A DNA stretch of 14,134 nt from Oscillospiraceae bacterium (GTDB lineage Bacteria > Bacillota > Clostridia > Oscillospirales > Oscillospiraceae), in the NCBI GenBank assembly GCA_017646545.1, contig JAGCMI010000091.1, positions 1 to 14,134 on the forward strand. Reading direction: 5' to 3'. The notes beneath the pieces are model-generated. The model was not told where the DNA came from, ran no database searches, and worked only from the letters and a program-made list of their open reading frames with translations. Every line of letters starts with the position of its first letter. Within the stretch, counting starts at the first letter, position 1. This document shows positions 6,319 through 12,379 of this stretch, one piece after another. A program made the translations under genes and the position numbers.

Positions 6319-7971
6319 ATGAAAAAACAATGGTATAAAGATATGGTATTCTACCAGATCTGGCCCCGTTCCTTTAAGGACGGTAATGGCGACGGTATGG
6401 GCGACCTGCTGGGCGTTTATGAAAAGCTGGATTATATCAAGTCCCTGGGCTGCGATGGCATCTGGTTCTCGCCCCTTTATCCTTCTCCCGGTGTGGACTG
6501 CGGCTACGATATCTCCGATTATATGGATATCGCCCAGGAATTTGGCGGCATGGATGCTTTCAAAAAAATGCTCGATGGCGCCCATGGGCGTGGCATGAAG
6601 GTGATCATGGATCTGGTGGTCAATCATACCAGCACCCAGCATGAGTGGTTCCAGAAGAGCCGCCAGCGGATCGATCCTTACACCGACTATTACATCTGGC
6701 GTCCTGCCAAGCCCAATGGTAAACTGCCCAACAACTGGGACTCCCTCTTTGAGGGCAAGGCCTGGGCATGGGATGAGGTGCGCCAGGAATACTATATGCA
6801 TCTGTTTGCCATTGAGCAGGCAGACCTGAATATGGACAATCCTCTGGTGCGGGAAGAGGTTAAGAAGATTCTGCGCTATTGGCTGGATCTGGGTGTGGAC
6901 GGCTTCCGGGAAGATGTCATCACCTTCATTTCCAAGCCGGAGGGCCTGCCGGATGACCGCCTGATGCCTGCATCCAAGGGTATCTTCATGTTCAATCATG
7001 GCCCTCATCTGCATGAATATCTGGAAGAATTTAAGCGGGATGTGTTTTCTAAGTACGATTGCATGATCCTGGCAGAAGCGCCCCTGGTTACCCCGAAGAA
7101 GGCGCTGGAGTACATTGATGAGGGCAACGCGCCCGTTCTTGACATGATGATCCAGTTTGCCACCCAGGAGGCAGACAGCTTCATGACCGACTATATCCAC
7201 ATGCCCTTCAATCTCCGCAAGCTGAAGAGAACCTATACCAAGTGGCAGACGGAGTTGGATGGAAAGGGCTGGAATATGCTCTATATCGAAAACCATGACC
7301 ATCCCCGCATGGTTTCCCGCTATGGCAGCGAAAAATTCCAAAAGGAAAGCGCAAAAATGCTGGCGGCGTCCTATTTATTCCAAAAGGGTACACCCTTCAT
7401 CTATCAGGGTCAGGAAATCGGCATGACCAACTGGTACCCCAGCGATCCGGAGATGTACGAGGATGTGCAGACCAGATGGCAGTATTTCAATGTGGCCACC
7501 AAGCGTTCTCCGGAAAAGCGGCTGCAGCGACTGTGGCATGGCTCCCGTGACGCTGCCCGTACCCCCGTGCAGTGGGATGGCGGTGAAAATGCCGGCTTTA
7601 CCACGGGTAAGCCCTGGTTCTACATCAATGAGAACTATAAGCACATCAATGTGGCGGACCAGGAAAAGGATGAACACTCTGTTTTGAATTTCTACCGCCG
7701 TGCGGTGCAGCTGCGCAAGGAACTGTCCTGTGTGCGTCATGGCAATTACCAAGAGTATGGTAAGTTGTCCGGCACCTGCTACACCTATTCCCGGGAGGAT
7801 GAAAATCAGAAGATTCTGGTGGTCTGCGCCTTCTGCGAAAAGCAGCAGAAGTGGAAAGTGCCTGCCGGTTTTGATCTGGATGCAGCAGAGCTGGTTCTGC
7901 GTAATTATGAGAAGGTGGATCCGTCTGTGCTGAAGCCTTATGAAACCCGGGTCTACCTCTGGAAGAAGTAA
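6319..7971 (+). CDS. GH13 alpha-glucosidase, oligo-1,6-glucosidase type
   Basis: The protein has 550 residues, the normal length for GH13 subfamily 31, with no signal peptide, so it acts in the cytoplasm on imported oligosaccharides. Conserved regions are: calcium-site loop DGNGDGMGDL (21-30), region I DLVVNHT (98-104), QADLNMDNP (167-175), region II GVDGFREDVI with nucleophile Asp199, region III ILAEAP with acid/base Glu253, and region IV IENHDHPR with Asp327. The residue after the nucleophile is Val200. In this subfamily Val favours alpha-1,6 links (isomaltase type) and Thr alpha-1,4, so isomalto-oligosaccharides are the inferred substrate. Glu198 just before the nucleophile is unusual, as Met is common there. 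It is the last gene of the operon, 3 bases after the methyltransferase, with AAAAGGGGAG as ribosome binding site. Confidence 0.93.
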   Translation: MKKQWYKDMVFYQIWPRSFKDGNGDGMGDLLGVYEKLDYIKSLGCDGIWFSPLYPSPGVDCGYDISDYMDIAQEFGGMDAFKKMLDGAHGRGMKVIMDLVVNHTSTQHEWFQKSRQRIDPYTDYYIWRPAKPNGKLPNNWDSLFEGKAWAWDEVRQEYYMHLFAIEQADLNMDNPLVREEVKKILRYWLDLGVDGFREDVITFISKPEGLPDDRLMPASKGIFMFNHGPHLHEYLEEFKRDVFSKYDCMILAEAPLVTPKKALEYIDEGNAPVLDMMIQFATQEADSFMTDYIHMPFNLRKLKRTYTKWQTELDGKGWNMLYIENHDHPRMVSRYGSEKFQKESAKMLAASYLFQKGTPFIYQGQEIGMTNWYPSDPEMYEDVQTRWQYFNVATKRSPEKRLQRLWHGSRDAARTPVQWDGGENAGFTTGKPWFYINENYKHINVADQEKDEHSVLNFYRRAVQLRKELSCVRHGNYQEYGKLSGTCYTYSREDENQKILVVCAFCEKQQKWKVPAGFDLDAAELVLRNYEKVDPSVLKPYETRVYLWKK

Positions 7972-7993
7972 TATACATTATATATAATAGTAT

Positions 7994-8027
7994 AGCCGTC
8001 GGTGCGAAAACACCGACGGCTTTCTTT
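7994..8027 (+). terminator. Intrinsic terminator of the HD-to-glucosidase operon
   Basis: A perfect 11-bp stem (AGCCGTCGGTG / CACCGACGGCT) with loop CGAAAA is followed by TTCTTT. It is 22 bases after the alpha-glucosidase stop. An AT-rich palindrome ATTATATATAAT lies just before it at 7977-7988. Confidence 0.92.
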
Positions 8028-8092
8028 ATAAAATTGCAGACCGGCTCCTTTCAGAACCGATTCCCCAACAGATGGATATAACCGGATGCAAT

Positions 8093-8110
8093 AAGTGTGA
8101 AAAGTGTGAA
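8093..8110 (+). repeat. Perfect 9-bp tandem repeat upstream of the SCIFF promoter
   Basis: AAGTGTGAA occurs twice back to back (8093-8101 and 8102-8110), ending 8 bases before the -35 box of the SCIFF promoter. The place and spacing suit a regulator or an UP-like element, but no binding protein is known. Confidence 0.6.
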
Positions 8111-8118
8111 AAATCTGA

Positions 8119-8147
8119 TTGACATGAAAAATAGATTGTGCTAAACT
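8119..8147 (+). promoter_or_regulatory. Promoter of the SCIFF gene
   Basis: A consensus -35 TTGACA (8119-8124) and a -10 TAAACT (8142-8147) are 17 bp apart, with TGC before the -10 (extended type). It is one of the two best -35 boxes in the window and lies 35 bases before ATG 8182. Confidence 0.8.
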
Positions 8148-8181
8148 AATTGCATAAAATCTTTATATGGAAGGTGAAATT

Positions 8182-8334
8182 ATGGAACATATCAAGACTA
8201 TTGAGACCCGCAATCTGTGCGACAGCGCTAAGAACGGTGGCTGTGGCGAGTGCCAGACCTCCTGCCAGTCTGCTTGCAAGACCAGCTGCGGCATTGCAAA
8301 CCAGAAGTGCGAGAGCGCTAAGGAGAGCAAGTAA
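8182..8334 (+). CDS. scfA: SCIFF ranthipeptide precursor (six cysteines in forty-five residues family)
   Basis: This is a 50-residue peptide, MEHIKTIETRNLCDSAKNGG at the N-terminus, then a cysteine-rich core CGECQTSCQSACKTSCG, then IANQKCESAKESK. It is too short for a usual ORF cut-off, but the sequence matches the SCIFF family almost residue for residue in the core. SCIFF peptides are ribosomal precursors that a radical SAM enzyme modifies by making thioether (sactionine/ranthionine-type) cross-links between cysteine sulfurs and nearby residues. I count seven cysteines (13, 21, 24, 28, 32, 36, 43), whereas the family name implies six; Cys13 lies in the leader side. The ribosome binding site is GGAAGGTGA just upstream. 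A terminator lies between it and its maturase. The function of the mature product is unknown in the family. Confidence 0.95.
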   Translation: MEHIKTIETRNLCDSAKNGGCGECQTSCQSACKTSCGIANQKCESAKESK

Positions 8335-8347
8335 TTGCATATCCACG

Positions 8348-8376
8348 AATGCCGCCGATCCCGGCGGCATTTTTTT
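8348..8376 (+). terminator. Intrinsic terminator between SCIFF precursor and maturase
   Basis: A perfect 10-bp stem (AATGCCGCCG / CGGCGGCATT) with loop ATCC runs directly into a run of T. It starts 13 bases after the precursor stop and ends 17 bases before the maturase start. Most transcripts would stop here, giving much more precursor than enzyme; the maturase depends on read-through, as no promoter is obvious in the gap. Confidence 0.9.
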
Positions 8377-8393
8377 CGTAAAGGAGAAATAAT

Positions 8394-9773
8394 ATGATTC
8401 ATCAATATAAGCTGGGCGGCTACAATATCGTTTTGGATGTTTGCTCCGGCGCTGTCCATGTGGTGGATGAAGTTGCCTACGATATCATTGCCTTGTTCGA
8501 ACAAAGTAGCCGGGATGAAATTCTCCGGGCTATGGAAGAAAAATACGCAACCCGTGATGATATTTCCGCAGAGGACATTGTCGAGTGTTATGCCCAGGTT
8601 CAGGGACTGAAGGATGCAGGCAAGCTGTTTGCTCCTGACACCTTTGAACCCATGGCAGGAGATCTGAAGCGGAAAACGGCCGGTGTTGTAAAGGCCCTCT
8701 GTCTTCATATTGCGCATACCTGCAATTTGAACTGCTCTTACTGCTTTGCCAGCCAGGGTAAATATCATGGAGAGCGGGCGATGATGTCCTATGAGGTGGG
8801 AAAACAGGCCCTTGATTTTCTGATTGCCAATTCTGGAACCCGCAGAAATCTGGAAGTGGACTTTTTTGGCGGTGAACCCCTGATGAACTTCCAGGTGGTG
8901 AAGGATCTGGTGGCCTATGCTCGCAGCGTTGAGAAGGAAAAGGGTAAGAATTTCCGCTTTACGCTTACCACCAATGGCGTTCTCGTGGATGATGATGTGA
9001 TCGAGTGGGCCAATCGGGAGTGCAGCAATGTGGTTCTCAGTCTGGACGGCCGCAAGGAGGTCCATGATCGATTCCGTGTGGACTATGCAGGCAATGGCAG
9101 CTGGGAGAAAATCGTTCCCAAGTTCCAGAAATTTGTAGAGGCTCGGCAGGGCAAGGATTACTATATGCGTGGCACCTTCACGCATGCCAATCCTGATTTT
9201 CTGAAGGATATCCAGACAATGTTGGATTTGGGATTCAACGAACTGAGCATGGAACCTGTGGTATGCGCCGCAGGAGATCCTTCCGCTCTGACGGAAGAAG
9301 ATTTGGTCATCGTCATGGACCAGTATGAGAAGCTGGCCGAGCTGATGCTCCAGAAGGATAAGCAAGGTAAGCCATTTACCTTCTATCATTACATGATCGA
9401 TCTTTCCGGTGGTCCCTGCATTTATAAGCGTATCTCTGGATGCGGCAGTGGAACAGAGTATATGGCGGTTACCCCTTGGGGCGATCTGTACCCCTGCCAC
9501 CAGTTTGTGGGTGAGGAGCGTTTCAAACTTGGTAACATCTGGGACGGTGTGACCAACAGCGAGATTCAGGGCGAATTTGCAGCCTGCAATGTTTATGCCC
9601 ATGAGGAATGTCGAGATTGCTGGGCACGGCTTTACTGTTCCGGCGGTTGCGCAGCCAATGCCTACCACGCAACGGGTTCGGTCACCGGTGTATATGAGGA
9701 TGGATGTAAGCTTTTCCGGAAGCGGATGGAATGTGCCATCATGGTCGCTGTAGCCCGTGCATTGGGTGAATAA
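8394..9773 (+). CDS. scfB: SCIFF maturase, radical SAM/SPASM thioether-forming enzyme
   Basis: The protein has 459 residues. The N-terminal ~90 residues (YKLGGYNIVLDVCSGAVHVV onward) form a RiPP recognition element-like domain that would bind the SCIFF leader. The radical SAM motif is HTCNLNCSYCFA (Cys110, 114, 117), followed by DFFGGEPLMNF (GGEP 159-162) and TLTTNGVL. The SPASM/Twitch part holds GGPCIYKRISGCGSGTEY (Cys342, 350), GDLYPCHQF (Cys368), then ECRDCWARLYCSGGCAANAY (Cys406, 409, 415, 419) and DGCKLF (Cys438), enough for two auxiliary 4Fe-4S clusters. Length and order are as in other SCIFF maturases. Its start has AAGGAG with 7-base spacing. One base after its stop begins a PLP enzyme gene, so the two are coupled. 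The RRE-like part is inferred from position and pattern. Confidence 0.95.
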   Translation: MIHQYKLGGYNIVLDVCSGAVHVVDEVAYDIIALFEQSSRDEILRAMEEKYATRDDISAEDIVECYAQVQGLKDAGKLFAPDTFEPMAGDLKRKTAGVVKALCLHIAHTCNLNCSYCFASQGKYHGERAMMSYEVGKQALDFLIANSGTRRNLEVDFFGGEPLMNFQVVKDLVAYARSVEKEKGKNFRFTLTTNGVLVDDDVIEWANRECSNVVLSLDGRKEVHDRFRVDYAGNGSWEKIVPKFQKFVEARQGKDYYMRGTFTHANPDFLKDIQTMLDLGFNELSMEPVVCAAGDPSALTEEDLVIVMDQYEKLAELMLQKDKQGKPFTFYHYMIDLSGGPCIYKRISGCGSGTEYMAVTPWGDLYPCHQFVGEERFKLGNIWDGVTNSEIQGEFAACNVYAHEECRDCWARLYCSGGCAANAYHATGSVTGVYEDGCKLFRKRMECAIMVAVARALGE

Positions 9774-9774
9774 G

Positions 9775-11115
9775 ATGGAAACACCCATCTGTGATTTTGT
9801 GCGGAAGTACAAGGATAGCAACCCTCTGCGGTTTCATATGCCGGGACATAAAGGGGTATCCGTCCTTGGTATTGAGCAGTTGGATATTACAGAGATCCAA
9901 GGAGCGGACAGCCTCTATGAAGCGGAAGGGATCATTGCTCAAAGCGAAGCAAATGCAAGTTCCGTTTTTGGATGCAGGACCTTCTATTCAACGGAAGGCT
10001 CCTCCCAATGTATCCGGGCAATGCTGTATCTTGTGCAGCTTTATGCGAAACAGCAGGGGAGAAAGCCCTTGGTTGCTGCGGGGAGAAATGCGCATAAAAC
10101 TTTCCTCACCGCTGTGGGCCTTTTGGGTATGGATGTACACTGGCTGTATCCCCAAAATACCACCGGTTATCTGTCCTGCGACCTAACACCGGAGGAACTG
10201 GAGGAATATCTGCACAATACCGCCGATCTTCCGGCTGCGATCTACCTTACCAGCCCGGACTATCTGGGGAAAATCACAGATGTTCGAAGCATTGCAGAGG
10301 TTTGTCACCGGCATGGTGTTCTTCTGGTGGTGGATAATGCCCATGGCGCATATCTGAAATTTTTGCCGATTTCCCTGCACCCCATCGATCTGGGTGCGGA
10401 TCTGTGCTGTGATTCCGCCCATAAGACGCTGCCGGTACTGACTGGTGGTGCGTATCTGCATCTTTCCCAAAGAATGGATGCGTTGTTTGGTGTTCAAGGG
10501 AAGAATGCGCTGATGCTCTTTGGCTCCACAAGTCCGTCCTATCTGATCTTACAATCTCTGGATGCGGCCAATCTGCGTATGAAGGATTATCCTGCCAAGC
10601 TGGAGAAGCTGATTCCTGTGATAGATGCTTTCAAGCTGCGTCTTCAGCAAGCGGGCTATTGGCTGTATGGAAGCGAGGTTTTGAAGCTTACCATTGATGC
10701 AAAGCCCCGTGGGTATACGGGCATCCAACTGGCGGATCTTTTGCGGCAGCACAATATCGAGCCGGAATTTGCAGATCCGGATTATATGGTGCTGATGTTC
10801 TCTGCAGAAACAAGCGAAGAAACGCTGGAGCAGCTGGCGCAGGTTTTACTTCAAATCCCTGCAAGAGTGCAGATTGAAGATAGATGCCCCCATCTGGTTA
10901 TGGGACAGCAGGTGCTGTCTGTACGGGAGGCAATGCTTTCAAATTCCGAGATACTCCCCGTTGAACAATGTGTTGGCCGCGTTCTGGCTGTGCCTACGGT
11001 TGGTTGCCCTCCGGCAGTTCCGATTCTGGTTTGTGGAGAGCGAATTGATGCCCCTGCAATCGAATGTTTTTACTATTACGGGATTGATTGCTGTTGTGTC
11101 GTTAAGACACCGTAA
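9775..11115 (+). CDS. Aminotransferase-fold Orn/Lys/Arg decarboxylase family PLP enzyme (short Gram-positive type)
   Basis: The protein has 446 residues from ATG 9775; the frame opens 6 codons earlier inside the maturase gene, but GGGTGAATAAG fits the later start. The family mark LRFHMPGHKG is near the N-terminus. The PLP-binding residues are visible: DNAHGAY (Asp187, His190, pairing with the cofactor ring) and DSAHKTLPVLTGGAYL (Schiff-base lysine at about 217). The C-terminal small domain ends CPPAVPILVCGERI and then has the unusual cysteine-rich tail GIDCCCVV. At about 450 residues it belongs to the short YaaO/Clostridial type, not the ~700-residue inducible decarboxylases. It should decarboxylate a basic amino acid to a diamine or polyamine precursor. 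Its 1-base gap to the SCIFF maturase suggests co-expression; whether it acts on that pathway is open. Confidence 0.9.
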   Translation: METPICDFVRKYKDSNPLRFHMPGHKGVSVLGIEQLDITEIQGADSLYEAEGIIAQSEANASSVFGCRTFYSTEGSSQCIRAMLYLVQLYAKQQGRKPLVAAGRNAHKTFLTAVGLLGMDVHWLYPQNTTGYLSCDLTPEELEEYLHNTADLPAAIYLTSPDYLGKITDVRSIAEVCHRHGVLLVVDNAHGAYLKFLPISLHPIDLGADLCCDSAHKTLPVLTGGAYLHLSQRMDALFGVQGKNALMLFGSTSPSYLILQSLDAANLRMKDYPAKLEKLIPVIDAFKLRLQQAGYWLYGSEVLKLTIDAKPRGYTGIQLADLLRQHNIEPEFADPDYMVLMFSAETSEETLEQLAQVLLQIPARVQIEDRCPHLVMGQQVLSVREAMLSNSEILPVEQCVGRVLAVPTVGCPPAVPILVCGERIDAPAIECFYYYGIDCCCVVKTP

Positions 11116-11160
11116 GGGGTGTACGCAAGGAAAACCGATATCATCTGAGCGTGTTTTATA

Positions 11161-11199
11161 AAAAGCAGCTTATTCCGTTTTTGGAATAAGCTGCTTTTT
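11161..11199 (+). terminator. Intrinsic terminator after the decarboxylase gene
   Basis: A perfect 16-bp stem (AAAAGCAGCTTATTCC / GGAATAAGCTGCTTTT) has a GTTTTT loop and ends in a T run. It is the longest stem in the window and could also end transcription coming from the right. Confidence 0.95.
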
Positions 11200-11231
11200 G
11201 CTGTGGTCGGTAGGGCAGATGTATCGAAATA

Positions 11232-11272
11232 AAAATCCGTATGGAACCATTGTATCAATGATTCCATACGGA
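11232..11272 (-). terminator. Intrinsic terminator of tRNA-Pro
   Basis: Arms TCCGTATGGAA (11236-11246) and TTCCATACGGA (11262-11272) pair perfectly over 11 bp; the inner part adds five more pairs (CATTG with CAATG) beyond one mismatch. On the minus strand the hairpin starts 2 bases after the tRNA CCA end and is followed by ATTTTTATTT. Confidence 0.88.
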
Positions 11273-11274
11273 GA

Positions 11275-11350
11275 TGGTCCGAGTGACAGGATTCGAACCT
11301 GCGGCATCCTGCTCCCAAAGCAGGCGCCCTACCAACTGGGCGACACCCGG
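11275..11350 (-). tRNA. tRNA-Pro (anticodon UGG)
   Basis: On the minus strand the cloverleaf can be folded fully. The acceptor stem CCGGGTG pairs with CACTCGG (one G-T pair). The D arm is GCCC-AGTTGGTA-GGGC, and the anticodon arm CCTGC-TTTGGGA-GCAGG has anticodon TGG at 34-36. The T arm is GCAGG-TTCGAAT-CCTGT. The discriminator base is A and the CCA end is encoded, for a total of 76 bases. The plus-strand open frames across it are not genes. Confidence 0.97.
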
Positions 11351-11383
11351 ATATGATATAAAATTGTAGTGGTATCCTACCGT

Positions 11384-11398
11384 CAAAGCAGGCGCCCT
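11384..11398 (-). repeat. 15-bp copy of the tRNA-Pro anticodon-arm region
   Basis: CAAAGCAGGCGCCCT occurs both inside the tRNA gene (11316-11330) and here, 68 bases away in the same orientation, in the 5' leader of the tRNA. The copied part runs from the end of the D stem through the first half of the anticodon arm. It may be a trace of a lost tandem tRNA or of an att site; no integrase is nearby. Confidence 0.75.
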
Positions 11399-11429
11399 TT
11401 TTATTATGACATCTGGAAATACATTCTAT

Positions 11430-11457
11430 ATTATACACAAATCAATCAAAAAAGCAA
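11430..11457 (-). promoter_or_regulatory. Possible promoter of tRNA-Pro
   Basis: On the minus strand, TTGCTT (11452-11457) and TATAAT (11430-11435) are 16 bp apart. It would give a transcript with a leader of about 75 bases that includes the 15-bp tRNA fragment copy. Confidence 0.55.
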
Positions 11458-11500
11458 CTGAAAAATGTCGAATCAAGACGCTGCATAAGAAATGCTGCAT

Positions 11501-11533
11501 TGTGTCAAAATAAGGCTAACTGTGACAATAAGG
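11501..11533 (+). repeat. Imperfect direct repeat before the first deacetylase gene
   Basis: TGTGTCAAAATAAGG (11501-11515) and TGTGACAATAAGG (11521-11533) are spaced 20 bp start to start. A second pair, GCTGCAT at 11480 and 11494, lies just upstream. The region carries the ribosome binding site, so these could be operator half-sites or chance. I see no convincing promoter here; the unit probably starts at a weak or activator-dependent promoter between 11400 and 11520. Confidence 0.4.
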
Positions 11534-11543
11534 AAGTGATTTG

Positions 11544-12266
11544 GTGGGAGTGGGCAAAAAGATATTGGTGTTGCTGATCTTGTTGTGCGCTGTGATGCAG
11601 GTTTCGGTCCCTGCTGCTGCGGATGACATGCCTGAAGATGGGGATAAGGTAATTTATCTGACCTTTGACGATGGCCCCAGTATATACACCCGCCAGCTTT
11701 TGCGTGTATTGGATCGTTATGGCGCAAAGGCCACCTTCTTTTTGGTGGACACCGGATGTTGTGATGAGGAATTGCTTCGTGCCATGGTGCGCAGCGGTCA
11801 CCGCATTGGGATTCATTCCCGCAGCCATGATTTTAAGACCATTTACAGCAGCGAAGAGGCTTTTATGGAGGATCTGTATGCCATGCAGAATCTGATCCGT
11901 GAAAAAGTGGGACTGACCCCCAAGCTGATGCGATTTCCCGGCGGCAGTTCCAACACGGTCAGCCGTCGGTATAGTCCCGGAATCATGTCCAGATTAACGC
12001 AGATGGTGGAAGAAGCCGGATTTCGGTACTATGATTGGAATGTGGACAGCGCGGACGCTGCCGGCTGCCGAGATACAGAGCAGATTTATAAAAATGTGAT
12101 CCGTGGGATTCGAGGCAGGGATTGCGCAGTGGTGCTACTGCATGATGTATATGCCTGCAACAGCCGGGCAGTGGAGCGGATTATCATTTGGGGCAGGGAG
12201 AACGGCTATCGTTTTTGCGCTCTGGATGATCAGAGTCCGCAGTGCCATCACCCGGTGCAGAACTAG
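11544..12266 (+). CDS. Polysaccharide deacetylase family protein, secreted or anchored
   Basis: The protein has about 240 residues. The start is GTG 11544 behind AAGGAAGTGA; TTG 11541 is an in-frame alternative. The N-terminus GVGKKILVLLILLCAVMQVS followed by VPAAADD is a signal peptide with a likely cut after AAA. The NodB domain has VIYLTFDDGPSIYT (catalytic base and metal Asp), HRIGIHSRSHDF (the HSxxH metal motif), LMRFPGGSS, YYDWNVDSADA and VVLLHDVY. All five NodB motifs are present, so it should be an active zinc-dependent de-N-acetylase of peptidoglycan or another cell-wall glycan. It is a close paralogue of the next gene's C-terminal domain but lacks the Ig-like part. Confidence 0.92.
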   Translation: MGVGKKILVLLILLCAVMQVSVPAAADDMPEDGDKVIYLTFDDGPSIYTRQLLRVLDRYGAKATFFLVDTGCCDEELLRAMVRSGHRIGIHSRSHDFKTIYSSEEAFMEDLYAMQNLIREKVGLTPKLMRFPGGSSNTVSRRYSPGIMSRLTQMVEEAGFRYYDWNVDSADAAGCRDTEQIYKNVIRGIRGRDCAVVLLHDVYACNSRAVERIIIWGRENGYRFCALDDQSPQCHHPVQN

Positions 12267-12301
12267 GGGGCTTCAATTTCCGTATTTTATGGAAGGGGTG
12301 C

Positions 12302-12330
12302 TTGCTTTTTGCTCTGTGCGGTGGTATAGT
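12302..12330 (+). promoter_or_regulatory. Promoter of the second deacetylase gene
   Basis: TTGCTT (12302-12307) and TATAGT (12325-12330) are 17 bp apart, and TGG before the -10 makes it an extended type. It lies in the 113-base gap after the first deacetylase and 50 bases before ATG 12380. No terminator is obvious in the gap, so read-through from the first gene may add to expression. Confidence 0.7.
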
Positions 12331-12379
12331 GGATAAAAAGCGGCTGCGTATATGCTGCGGTATGGGAAAGAGGATCGCG

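Noticed and set aside
6118..7341. Minus-strand open frame of about 400 codons opposite the methyltransferase and alpha-glucosidase
   Set aside because: Antisense shadow of two clear genes; no domain is recognisable.
8163..9821. Long minus-strand open frame (over 500 codons) opposite the SCIFF maturase
   Set aside because: It lies fully antisense to scfB, which has all its family motifs; the translated product has no recognisable domain and no ribosome binding site. It reflects codon bias.
11281..11400. Possible short CRISPR-like repeat pair (CAAAGCAGGCGCCCT twice)
   Set aside because: Only two copies, one of them inside a tRNA gene, and no cas genes are nearby.
11500..11529. TTGTGT and GACAAT as a promoter for the first deacetylase
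   Set aside because: With an 18-bp spacer it would start transcription on or after the ribosome binding site, leaving no leader.
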